Below are positions 1 to 11,342 of a DNA stretch of 64,000 nt, piece after piece. How positions within the stretch are numbered: the stretch's first letter is position 1; each line of letters opens with the position of its first letter. Made by a program: the position numbers and the translations under genes. Origin of the DNA: Triglochin maritima (taxonomy: Eukaryota > Streptophyta > Magnoliopsida > Alismatales > Juncaginaceae); contig OY821791.1 in assembly GCA_963682175.1 (NCBI GenBank), positions 16,210,542 to 16,274,541 of the forward strand, written 5' to 3'. The notes beneath the pieces were generated by a model that had not been told where the DNA came from, searched no databases, and saw nothing but the letters and a program-made list of their open reading frames with translations.

Positions 1-2870
1 GAGACCTCCACGACGATCGAATGAGTTACAAAGAAAGACTGACAAGACTGACCAACTCGACAATATATGAAGACATACATGGATAGCTGACGAATAAAAG
101 TAACTAAAATAACTGAATATCCATATATGAAATATTCATTACAAAACTCGAGTTTCAAGAAGGAAATACATCAATAAAGCGGAAGAAAAAGACAACTGAA
201 GACTTTGGTCGACGTGTCCCTCGTGTACAGAATCTTCAACACTCGTCCGGTCTGCCCTGTGGAAACATAAGTACCTACAAGCACCACATCAACATATGCG
301 TAAGTTTTCTATAAAGAAAACCCAGTATGCCCCAGCCAAACAATAATAGAACTATGCATGAAGTCTAACTAAGACAAGCATCAAAACATAGCAGAACAGA
401 AGAGCACATAATGCATCAGAAGACTATGCTACACAGGCCATGCCAGCCGGGCGCACCCGACACGTTCTTCACAAGGAACAAGAACACCATGCTCGTTGGT
501 CAGAAGTGGTCACTCGACAGTGACACACCGCTTGGCACAAAGCAGTGCGCTGGATAAATGTCCCAAGTCGCGGAAATAAATCTACATGATGTCATCGCGA
601 ACTTGGGAACATCTACCTTGAGACAGAATGGTAGCGTGCCTGCCCAGGACTTATCTTACGACTGGTCTCCCAACGTGAAGGTCTTATGCAAATGACCTAT
701 GAAGCTAGAGGACACACTCGTGGCCCGTCGGCCCAGAAAACAGAACGTGCCCAGAATTATTAATCAGATTAAATGCAATGCAAGCTACTTGAGCATCTAA
801 GATCGAATGTAGCTATAGTATATAGAACGAGCTCAAGGAAGAGTATCCGGATACCCTCCTAACAACCCCAAACAAATCAGAGTCAGAACATCCCAATCAG
901 GAATCAAACGAAACTCACAACAACAAGCAATCATAACCGAATCGGTAAATCAAGATAACAACTAATCGAGTCATCTACAGGTCATGATAAGGATGTTATA
1001 AGGTTTGTTATCCTAAGGGTCATACCCCAGCACAACATCACACATCACATCAGTAAAGCAACAACATGAAAGAAATAGTGAGATGATGCAAGACAGCAAA
1101 AACATGCCATAGTCGAATGCAATAATAATCGAAGACATGCATTCGTCGATTTCAGAGCGTGCATGCGACTGTAACAAAACCTCATAATATGATCAGAGTT
1201 TATAAATGTATAAAATTCAATAAATACCAGCAGAAACACATGACAAAACATGCATATAGCATCAGCAATGCTATGGGTATCTGCTGGCATATATGCATGC
1301 AATCGGTATTCTACAACATGCATTTCAGAGCACATGTATGTTAGGAACTTAGAATCCCATACCATAATAGGCTTTATATGAATGTAAAACAGAGCTACTG
1401 CATGAACATGTGTACTATGATCTGTAAACAAGTCACGAAAGGTTATACAATAGGTTAAAGGAATGATGCACGATTACATGACCTAGGGTCAGCAACCGAT
1501 CCTGACAGAACCATCTATGTATGGCACGAATAATACATGTGTATGAAATCCAAAATCAGTATCCAAGTATAGGACATTATCAGAATAAGGTTACTAAATA
1601 ATAACGAACACATATGATCTCATTTCAACACACTATTATGGTTTGATAGCAGAATGTAATCATTAGTTACGCGTGACTATGTATGATCTGAAATCAGCAA
1701 GGACTCATTGACATACTATCAGACCAGAGTAGTAATTAATTCATGAGTAACAATCTGAAATCAGTAACAAGGTATATGCTAAAGTTTGAATGAAATCATG
1801 AATCAAAACATGAGTTTCAGAACTAATATTATCAAGCTCCTCTTGCATGAAAATCTGGACAGTTTTGACAAATCATACATTACACCAGATCTGAAACTAA
1901 TGATGATTTATGACATATATATATATACATAAAGAGTCAACAAATCATGCCAATAAGTGGAATCACTAATCAATAAAATGACCAGGAGAAGAATTATGCT
2001 ACAGCATGATAAACATATTAACAAACCATCAAGGAATCTCAAAATCAGACCACACGTGTAGAGTCGTACCTCACGCGAGATGCATCTACAACCCCACCTG
2101 ACATACTCCCCACAGCCCCGTCTCCTCCCTACTGATTTCTCCATCAACCATCCAGGAGACATGGAGAAGAGAACGTGCTAGAGGGAAGGGATGCACGGTC
2201 AGCCACTGAAGACCTGATTTGCACCACAGTCCACCCGATCGGTGGCACTCTTATTGTGCAAACCCTAGACCTCATGAAAGACCAACCACTGGTATTGAGC
2301 AACATTCTGCCCAACACCCACCACTACATCCTATGCCAAGAGCTAGAGGCATGCCTAATCAGAAAGGAAAAGACTGAGCTTAGCCGGAGATCACCACTCC
2401 TCTTCTAGCCGCACAAATGATGCCCACTAGCTTGCTCTACCAATCTTGCCGGAGATCAGTCCAGTAGCTCGCCGGAGAGGGAGGAGAAAGTTTGTCTCAA
2501 GGAAGGTGTGGTCTGAGGTGGATGGCGTGGAGAAGAGAATGGTGGGGAGGTAGGGGATGGCTGGTTAGGGTTGTGTTTGTCTCAAGGAAACCAACACAAA
2601 AGGCAAGGAGTGATTGCCATTGAAGGCCAATCAAAACTTACCAAAAAGCTCCCAATTCAAAAGTTTGCAAATCTCAAGAGATTTGTTGTTGCTGATGTGG
2701 CAGCCACGTCACCCAGCCTTGACACCTTAGCCCTAAATGCCTCCTCAAATCCCAAGCCAAACCACACACACGAATTGCACCCGATCGACCTGATTAAGTC
2801 AACTGATTGGAAAACTGCCCGTAATCGAGTCGACCGGGTGACCGGTTGACTTAATCGGGTCGATCGAGTT
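1..2870 (-). repeat. Family D repeat, Del/Tekay-like LTR relative
   Basis: Read on the minus strand, this stretch has the same order of blocks as the plus-strand repeat at 46486-49321: a GTGACGTGGC block followed by a CATCAGCAA block, a TTTCCTTGAGA block, a CCGGCGAGCT-type GC-rich leader, then AT-rich sequence rich in ATGCATG. No open frame in it matches a known protein. I infer a diverged, long-LTR relative cut by the window edge. The LTR boundary cannot be placed on this copy. Confidence 0.4.
2782..2866. repeat. 22-bp inverted repeat (hairpin)
   Basis: Arms at 2782-2803 and 2845-2866 are reverse complements over 22 bp with one mismatch, separated by 41 bp. The core reads GATCGACC / GGTCGATC. 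It sits at the upstream end of the family D copy and could fold as a hairpin in DNA or RNA. No target duplication was seen around it. Confidence 0.65.
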
Positions 2871-5800
2871 CCTTCCAGCTGTGACCATAACCCATTCATG
2901 ATCTGATTTTATCTACCTTCTCTGATGTTATTATTATTCTTTCTTTTATAAATAAATTATGTACTCGTCCATGTTGTATGCAACTCATTCCATGACTTAT
3001 TGTAATTTGTTAATCCCAACACATGCACGTATATTATTTTGGGATATATGTAGACTCCTGATCTCATATGCATGTTTCACGATGTAGTATTACAGATAAA
3101 TATATTGTTTCATGTCCATTTAATTCTCTGATCATGTCCAGAGTTGCAAGATTCAAACACATTTATGTCCTGGAATTTATGACTCATGTTATCGAATGCT
3201 TGTAGTATTTTACTACGATACCTTTTACTGTTGTACACATTCTATTACCCGTTTCATGTTAGATTGCTACTAGGAAGATATACTGGTACGTGAGATAGTT
3301 GTTGGAAATAGGAAATTGCACTACATGAAAGGCTAACCGAATAGTTTTGATTCTAATATGTGCATGATGTTATGCCCTGAAATGTTGAAATCAGAAGTAA
3401 CTTCCCATCCCTTCATTCATGCATGCCTCTCACTTGTATTGTCATGATTGCATCATGGGAGCTTATATTATTTATATAGTCTCAATCTTAGTATGTTTAA
3501 TATATAATGCAACTAATGCAAATTTCAGGTGCTTATATGCGATTAGAGGTTACAACCTCGATGTGTTGCATGATGAGGCCTGAAATCAGTCACGTTATAG
3601 TCTCATATACCTCCTAATTATACTTAGATTTGTGCTTGAATAAATTCAAAACCCATGAATGCGTTACTATAGATCGAAGTAAATGTTGTATAATCATCTC
3701 ATCATGACCCATAGCTCCTGCTTCTTGCATGTTCGTTTTCCATGAGCCATGATTACGATAGCATGTGCTTTACCAATTTTTTTATAATTGTTGCTGCTAC
3801 TGTTATGGGTATGATGATGCAAGTGTATGCAAGTTGATGTTGTGATTTTATGACTACAATTTCATGATTTAATTGTTGACTGGATGCATCTTGTGCATGT
3901 GTATGATCTACCGAGATCTAGTATTATTATATGTATTATTGCTTTCTATACACGTCATGTGCATGTAGATATATATCCAATGAGAGCTTGTTTCCATTCC
4001 ATGATTTATTTTCTGCCTAAATACACCATGGGAACGTATGTTTATCTATAGAGAGCTTGTTATTCCTTCTTCATTAAATTGCTGTCTTGATACATTACAT
4101 GTATGTTATGTATATATTTAGTTGCGGGAACTATATGATCTCATGATTAGCTTGCTGTTAAATACCATATGTTATGTACGTTTAGTGGCTGATAAGACGT
4201 CGCATATGCATGTACATATTAGTTGCTGGATATTTTATGATTGTCAATATATGAAACAATATATTTATCAGTAATACTACATGATTTGCTATCATTTTTA
4301 ATCGTTTTCCTTTCTCAACATTTGTGGTCAGAGACGAAATGCAATGGAACCCCGCATTCGGTAGGTGATTGACCAACCCGCATTTAGTTCACCAACTTCC
4401 CAAAATAGAATCACCAGTTCGGACAACCAAAATGAATTCGGTCACTATATTTTGTCCTTGTAAACTCAAGTCTGTCCAAATTCTTAGGAATGCATCCTTT
4501 AAGCTTGAAAGAATCCTCAAATAGCATGCCCATTCTAATAAAGGATACTTCCTTTATCATGTAAACATCCCTCATTACCTCATTGCATGAGAACTATAAG
4601 GAATGGAACACACTACACAGTACAGACTATGTAAAATGCAATGAAAGGTTGTGTTATGTCCTGTCATAACGTAACCCAATAAGGATGTGCTATAGTAATT
4701 GAGTATCCTACAATCTCTTTGATTTTTATCTTCTCATCTTGTTATCAAAACAACTATTCTCTTTCCTCCAACTTATTTCTACATTTTACCAATAACTAAA
4801 TATATTTATAATACAATAATTCTCTAGTATGTCCAGGGCTTCAGTTTTCTATTTTAAGCCCCACCACATTCACCCCTCATCTAAAATTATAAGGTAGATT
4901 AAGGCTAAGGGCAGTTATGCTAATAAAAGGATGTAATGGTGGAGATTAACCGTAATTAGATCTAATGGTGATATTGTAGGGGGCTAATGAGATGAGCCCA
5001 GGGCTCACTAAATCTTGCTAGTAAATTTATATATCGTCATTTATATAATTGTACGTAGGAATAATTACTAAATTTTAATATATGTTTTTATTTTCAAATT
5101 TTCAAAACACTTGTTAGAAATGATTAAAATTTTATTTCTGAAATTTAATCAGACAAGATGTATTCTTATGGTTAATCTTTTATTATATAGTTTATGGTAT
5201 AATTTTGTAACATATTGTCATGGTTTTCAAGACACATAGTCTCATATTTATTAAATTTTAAATTATTATTTAGCTTTTTTGTAATTATGGATGGTAGAGG
5301 GAAAGGAAATTGGGGAAAAATTCCTTTCTCTATGGATGACATAAAAAACAAGGAAAATTCCAACGTAAGATGTCCTCTGGTTTGGATTTTCGGCGACAAT
5401 TATTTAATGAATCAGAGAAATTTCCCTGGATATTCTTGTGTGACTTGTTAATTCTATTTATTCCAATTCTCTTCATTCATGAAAGAAAGTTGTCAGCAGG
5501 TTAGTGCGATCAAAATGAAAGTTGGGATGATAAGCATCTCAGAGTAGAAGACAAATAACATTCCAAAATACAATATCAATGTATTTAAATGTTCAGGTTA
5601 CATACACCCGAAGGGTTTGGACAAAATCAAAATGGTTTTGTACAACAGAAATATTTTCTTCATCCTGGTAGATTGGTATGTAGGAATGTCATTTTGGATG
5701 GAAATACAAAGATGACAACAAATGTTCGTTGTGCAAAAAAACAATACTGAATTCCATGTCCAGGAGCCCATGTCGTGATGGTCTTCATCTGAAAGGCTCA

Positions 5801-5990
5801 ATGTGATCGGTTTCCATGAAAATTGTTTTGGAAAGAAACAGAAATACAACTACTTCACTTCTGTTGTTGTGCATGAAGAAAAACATTTCAGGAGTATGCA
5901 GGAAGATGGTTTTGACAAAACTGTTCCAGCAAACCATTGTAATTAAAGCAGATTGATTTGCTAGGCATTTTCCCGAGAAACCAATATAAC
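2871..5990. other. AT-rich sequence without a recognisable gene
   Basis: Only short, unrelated open frames occur here. From 2900 to 4350 the sequence is rich in ATGCATG and CATGAT words like the AT-rich half of family D, so it may be an old inverted fragment of that family. From 4400 to 5990 I see nothing that I can assign. Confidence 0.5.
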
Positions 5991-5995
5991 ATCAA

Positions 5996-6034
5996 AAGGT
6001 TTTTCCGACGTGGTAACCTTTTTTTGCAGCAGTG
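5996..6034 (+). mobile_element. CACTA-like 3' terminus
   Basis: The stretch reads CCGACGTGGTAACC, a T run, then GCAGCAGTG. Its reverse complement starts CACTGCTGCAAAAAAAGG. That matches the style of the other CACTA ends in the window: CACTG or CACTA tip, A-rich stretch, then ACGTCGG subterminal repeats. The other end was not found, and the LINE fragment starts directly after it. Confidence 0.4.
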
Positions 6035-6568
6035 TGGGTGGTACCTAGGCATAGGCAAGTGGGCTGGTCAGACTTTGTGTGGCATAAATACCACATCCCG
6101 AAGCACACCCTCACACTTTGGAGAGCTTTGCGAGGGTGGCTGTTGACAAAGGCTTTCATGCGAGCTCGGGGTGCAACTCATGACCCCAAGTGTGCACTAT
6201 GCGAAGAGAAGGGAGAGGATATGGTTCACCTCTTCTGGAAATGTAGATTCACAAGGCAAATTTGGCTACAAATGCAGTGGATTCTAGAGATGGATACGAG
6301 GATGGGAAGAACACTTGCCGCGGAGGTGGGAAGGTTTAAGGTGATCCGGGGAAACATAACACAACAAACCACCATATGCCTAGATCTTGCTGCAACCATT
6401 CATGAGTGTTGGCAAGAGAGAAATAGGCGGATATTCGACAATGAGAAGCGCCGACCTGGAGATGTGAGCATGACCATCAAGGACGCGGTGCGAGCAATGG
6501 GCACAAGAATTCAGGAAATTCGAGAGGATCTCGAGGCTTTGAGATTGTATGAGTTTAGTTCCAATTAG
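6035..6568 (+). pseudogene. LINE ORF2 C-terminal fragment (zf-RVT domain)
   Basis: This frame encodes about 178 residues matching the C-terminal end of plant L1-type LINE ORF2, the region downstream of reverse transcriptase. The zf-RVT landmarks are visible: VWHKYHIPKHTLTLWRALRG, then CALCEEKGEDMVHLFWKC, giving the C-x2-C...H-x4-C zinc pattern, followed by the usual WQERNRR tail. Endonuclease and RT are absent, as expected for a 5'-truncated LINE insertion. The upstream edge abuts a CACTA-like end at 6034. There is no start codon of its own and no promoter. The frame is open to the TAG at 6566-6568, so the copy is not very old, but it cannot encode a working element. Confidence 0.85.
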
Positions 6569-6740
6569 GTGTGATGCATGTTAGGTGCTTCGCGAAAATA
6601 TGGTAGCCTAGAGTAGAGTCTAGTTATGTACTTAGCATAACTCGAGGGTTGTAATAAACACATTTTTGTAGGCTGTAAATTCTTACATACATCAATACTA
6701 GAGGCTATGCCTCCTTTTTTCTTTGCAAAAGAAAAAAAAG
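6569..6740 (+). mobile_element. LINE 3' UTR with terminal hairpin and A-rich tail
   Basis: This follows the ORF2 fragment. At 6701-6713 GAGGCTATGCCTC forms a 5-bp stem with a 3-nt loop just before a T-rich and A-rich tail. The second LINE copy has an equivalent hairpin at 56419-56431. A 3' stem-loop recognised by RT is known from plant stringent-type L1 elements. Confidence 0.65.
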
Positions 6741-7924
6741 AAAGAAAGAAGAAGACTAAGAAGTCTGAACAAGAAAAAAGAGGTCCAAAAGAAGAACCTC
6801 ATAGAAAAGAAAGGTGAAAGAGAACAAATCACAGAAGAGTCAATTATGCTGAAGATGCTGAAATATGATGGAAATCAAATTTCAGACAAAGAAGAAGTGA
6901 ATTCCCAAACAATAAGCTGCCTAGCCAACTGACACACAAAACCAAATAAAAGAATTGACATGAAAGCCATGGTTGGGTTGATAATTGATGGAAAAAATGT
7001 TATTCTTAATTTAAGAACGTCAGCAAACCTAAAAGCTGTAAAACATCTAATCACCCAAGGCAATGGTCTAACAGAGGACGTAAGTATATTATATTTTGTG
7101 AATCATGTTTTGATTTGATCCACTGAAATGACTAGTTAATTGTAATTAATTTAATGGACAGTTAGTAGACGCATAGCTTGCTGTGTTGGAGCAAAAATAG
7201 AAGTGAGGATGCTACCAAAGGAAGGTTATTTTCATTCCCTACTCGACCACCAATGCTATTGCGACCAACTTCGATGATTTATTTTCAGACGTAGCAAATC
7301 AAATTACAAGACTGGGACCCAAAGGACATAGTCATTGCACAATTGTTGATAAACAATCATCGCTGCACATTGCAGACTATGGATGGAAGAACTAAACAAA
7401 TAACACACCTTAACAACCTTCCTTGGGTAGATAGAGACAATGATCCAACACTAGTGGGTATCCATGATGAACATGCTATGGTAAAAAGGGCAAAATTCTA
7501 CAGATCCCACTTTAACATTGACTGAAACTGTCCTTTGAAGGGAAAAAGTGCCCATGCCAAGCACCCAATGAAGAGGATTATTGAGTGTACGTCTTTCACT
7601 GCATAAAATGCTTATTGTTAGAAGTACATCCCACATCTGAAATGGACAGCAAATATCTGCACTTAGTCAAAGGCGAAATGGTAATGTATTTTCTGAGGGT
7701 CTCCAACGTCCGAAGCCAATGTTTGATAGCAGAAAAATTGATGTGGAATCTTGTTAACTGTAATTATATGCATTTGTTGTATATTTTAAATTGTAATTAT
7801 ATACCTTTTTTATACAACATTACAACTACAGAAATTGTAATTGTTTGAAATTTAACTTATATATTTTAAGCCAACATTAAGGCAAAAAAAATTAAATTTT
7901 AAAGTAGTTTGTTCTGTTCTTTAA
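6741..7924. other. Unassigned sequence
   Basis: Starts with a purine-rich A/AG tract. Frames such as those at 6723-6932, 7343-7525 and 7585-7848 are short and match nothing that I recognise. A degenerate exon of a gene or transposon cannot be excluded. Confidence 0.4.
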
Positions 7925-8370
7925 AACTTGAAAGGGTCCTTTCCTCTAAAAAGACACTTATATTCCTCAAAGCGTGAGTTTGTTAAAGGACTGGTTTGTC
8001 CTCCAAAGGGAATATATAGAGGGGCATGGCACGTCGGATAATACCTTTAAAACCGACATGTGTCCTTTAAAGTTCGTGTCTCTTCTCCAAACTCAAAATG
8101 GTCCCCTCCCCTTAAAGGACACGTATGTCCCTCACGACACGAGTTTGTTACAGGATAGGTCCTTTCTTCTTAAAGGACACTTATGTCCTTCAAAGCACAA
8201 GTCCGTTAAAGACTGGGTTGTCCTTCAATGGGAACAAATAAATGGGACATGTCACGTCTGATTAAAGCTATCATCCGATATGTGTCTTTTAAAGCACATA
8301 CTTGTATGTTCTCTCGTCAGAATTGCACACACAAAAATACGCCTTAAAGAGATCCTTTCTCTCAAGACTT
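7925..8370. repeat. AAAGGACA palindromic repeat cluster, copy 1
   Basis: Contains many irregularly spaced copies of TTAAAGGACA and its reverse complement, often paired face to face, as in TTAAAGGACACTTATGTCC. The same motif cluster occurs at 60480-60760. Such subterminal repeat clusters are typical of non-autonomous DNA transposons, but I found no terminal repeat or target duplication. Confidence 0.55.
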
Positions 8371-8868
8371 ATCAACTTTACCCACAATAACCCTGTCTTC
8401 GTGATGATTCTTAGGAAGTCCAACACTTTTATATGAGTCAGGTACTCATTACAAAACTAAATAAACTCCTAGGCTATGTGGCCTTCAACAATGCTGGCGT
8501 CGGGCCTCCATCAATTATTACAATAACCCTTCAACAAACTTATGTACCACTCGAAAGGATAGATCCACCCCAGAAATATCGATCCAGGTAATTTAATTTC
8601 TCAGACTAGATGCAACCACCAAATGCACCATGATGTCAAAATATGATGGGTTGAATATTAAATATGACAATGCATTAAAATTTACTAATTTTTTTAGAGT
8701 TAACCACGTTGGGTAGCCTAAGCAACGATGTGGTTAATCCCTATATGGAGTAATGTGCTAATCGAATGACCAAACACATTTCGGTCCACCGGAATTGCTA
8801 ACTAGACTCACCGGTTTTGACAACCGAAAGACATTCGATCAATAAAATACAATGCTTAAGATATATTG
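8371..8868. other. Unassigned AT-rich sequence
   Basis: No gene seen. A short ACCACGTTGGGTAGCC-like piece at about 8704 resembles the subterminal motifs of the CACTA-like elements of this window. Confidence 0.4.
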
Positions 8869-10688
8869 CGCTACGATGGTCAAATACACCACGTCGGTGC
8901 ACATCAAACATAATACGACCGACGTGGTAACACAATCATTCACGTTGGTTGTAAGCTAGCCGACATGATAAGGCTAAAACCACGTCGGTCCACGTCGAAC
9001 ATATAATGGCCGACGTGGTAACACAACCATTCATGTCGATCGTAAACTTGCTGACGTGATAAGTCTAAAACCATGTTGGTTGTTTGTGAATTTGATGTTT
9101 AGACCGCAAGTGCACAACCGTCGGTGAAGATGGGCTAGGTACGGGTCAATCAACAAGGAAGTGGGTCGACTCTAGTTCTTTCAAAGTCAAGTGGAAAATT
9201 TGGGGAGGAGAAGTGTGATTATGCTAACTATACTAAACAATGAATGAACTAACAATTAAACTAAACCCCTATGTAGTAGAAGTGTGTAGGTGTATGTGTG
9301 TAAGTAAGTCTACATTTCAATTAGGAACAAGTGTAGTTTGTGTGACATAGAAGTAGAATCTAAGTGTAGGATACACAACACTACATGGCAAACCATGAAC
9401 ATGCATATCTCACATAAAGTTGAGGTTGATTTTAGATTATTAAGCATGCAATAAGTACCTAGTGTGGCCATTAGAGCATCAATCAATCATACATACAACC
9501 TAAATCATTCATGTGAATGTGCACCAAACATGGATCAATAAATAACGCCATTCCCATAAAACCATTTGAAGTAACAATATAAACTCTAAAGATAGCATGA
9601 GATAAGTACCTTGTGTGGACATTATCCAATCTAATACAAGTTTAAGCATGCTACAAGTATAGATCTATATTAAGCATATGAAATGACACAAATAAAAGAA
9701 CCCATCACTATCACATATTCTACATTACCTCCACCCCAAATGGGGTGGATTTACTCTCTACTCATTAGGCTAACATGCATATTAGGAAGAGAAAACATTC
9801 TAACTAATTCTACTAAGATTAATAAAACTAAACTTGCAAGCATTTAAAAGACAACATTAAAACAAACTAAGAAAACTTATTTTATTTACATGACTCACTT
9901 TACAAGAAGCATTCTTCTCCACGTGAGTTTTCTCCAAGGCTTATTCCAAGTAGACAGAATGCCACCAAGCAATGGGGTTATTACAAAGGAAGAAGAAGAG
10001 TTCTATTTATAGGCATGAAAAAAGATAACCGGGGGCAATCCCCCGATGTGAGACTAATGGCACCTACTAAAAATAGTTGTAAACGACATAACAACTAACC
10101 AGGACAAATTAGATCGGGTCTTGACTGTGTTGAACTGCCAATTGGGGGTCTGGGGCCGCCAATTGGCGGTCTGAATTGGTCAAATCCAGTCCAAAATTTG
10201 CATCCATCTTTATTGTTGTAATTAGGCATGTGGGGTGCACCATATCTGGTCATACAAGTTTGGGCCTGAATCTAATTTCCAAAATACTCCTCATGATGGT
10301 GTGGAGTTTCTCGATTTGCTAATTGGTACTCTTAGCTTCCATCTAAGTCCTTCACACCTACAGATCGGTCCATAAGTCTCACCGATATGTCCATTTTCAC
10401 ACGTTTTGGTCCTTTTGTGTCTCTTCTTCTCATACATATTTATTACTAAAGCTTAAACATAAAACTCATTACATAGCATTGCTAAGGTTCCACATAGAGG
10501 ATATAAGACACAAATATATGCATGATATGTTGTCAATCATTGGTGCACGTCGAACATATTACCACCGGCGTAGGAAGTCCAATATCACGTTGGATTTTCA
10601 ACTACCGACGTGGTTCGCCTAATACCACGTTGGATTCCCCAGTTCTGATGTAGAGGGGGCAATGTAATACCCTTATTTTCTGGCAGTG
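8869..10688. mobile_element. CACTA-like non-autonomous element split by a solo LTR
   Basis: Repeated CCGACGTGGTA and CCACGTCGG motifs in both orientations lie at 8880-9075 and resume at 10545-10640. The right tip reads ...CTTATTTTCTGGCAGTG, whose reverse complement begins CACTGCCAGAAAATAAG. The left tip CGCTACGATGG is a plausible but decayed CACTA tip. No matching 3-bp target duplication was found. The interior (9081-10539) is a later solo LTR. No coding sequence. Confidence 0.45.
9081..10539 (-). mobile_element. Family A solo LTR (TSD TTGGT)
   Basis: On the minus strand the unit starts TGATTGACAACATATCATG and ends TTCACAAACA. It has family A landmarks in order: the CCAATTGG palindrome at about 10153, a USE-like GTCTCACATCG at 10044-10054, TATA at 10004-10011, and a GTGCACTTGCGGT block near the 3' end. 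It is flanked by perfect 5-bp copies of TTGGT at 9076-9080 and 10540-10544, the signature of LTR-LTR recombination after integration. It interrupts a CACTA-like element. Confidence 0.9.
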
Positions 10689-10734
10689 CGAGTGTGCATC
10701 TAACTGACTAACATTAGGGTTAGGTGTGAGACCA

Positions 10735-11123
10735 TAGGTTAGGACTTATGTGTGTGAGTGTAATACAGAAAGGTTTTGGTCGAAACAAGTTGTTTTGTCC
10801 TGTCTCAATGTTTGTTTAAGTTAACTTGTTAAGTTGTCACAAAGTTTGTTGGTCCCATCTCATTGTGCATACAAATAAACTTGCAACAAGTTGGTTTGTA
10901 ATGTTTTTCACTCATTTGTCTTAATTCAATCCTACCATGTAACAAGTTTGTTTGTCCCATCACAATGTGAATACAACTTAACTTGGAACAATTTCACTTA
11001 AAAAATTAAAGTGATCTACATGTAAATGATCTAACACTAAAAACCAATCATTTGCAATTGGATATGTCGTTAACTAAGTCATGTCCTATTGGACAAGTTG
11101 TTTCATGTCTTCGAGAGGAGTAT
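10735..11123. repeat. Tandem repeat R, first unit
   Basis: One unit of the R array, marked by AACTTGTAACAAGTT-like words, ATCATTTGCAATTGGATATG and GACAAGTTGTTTCATGTCTT. It continues after the inserted retrotransposon at 17923. Confidence 0.7.
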
Positions 11124-11342
11124 TGATTGACATCATTTCATGCCCATATTCGTATCTTATATCCATTATCTTACATCTAAGAAATGCTATGTGACGAGTT
11201 TTATGTTTGAATTTCAGAAATAAAGAGGTTTGAAGAGAAGAGCCATGAAAGGACCCAAAAGCAAGAAAAATGACTTAATCGTGAGATCTGGGGACTAAGA
11301 TGCAAGGGAGAAGGACCTGATCGTAAGACCGAAGGACCTAAG

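Noticed and set aside
1045..1431. 128-codon minus-strand open frame
   Set aside because: Low-complexity His, Cys and Met composition from ATGCATG-rich DNA, no domain, and it lies inside a repeat with a homologous copy lacking this frame.
8869..10691. 3-bp target duplication for the CACTA-like element
   Set aside because: TTG on the left and CGA on the right do not match; the left tip may be wrong or truncated.
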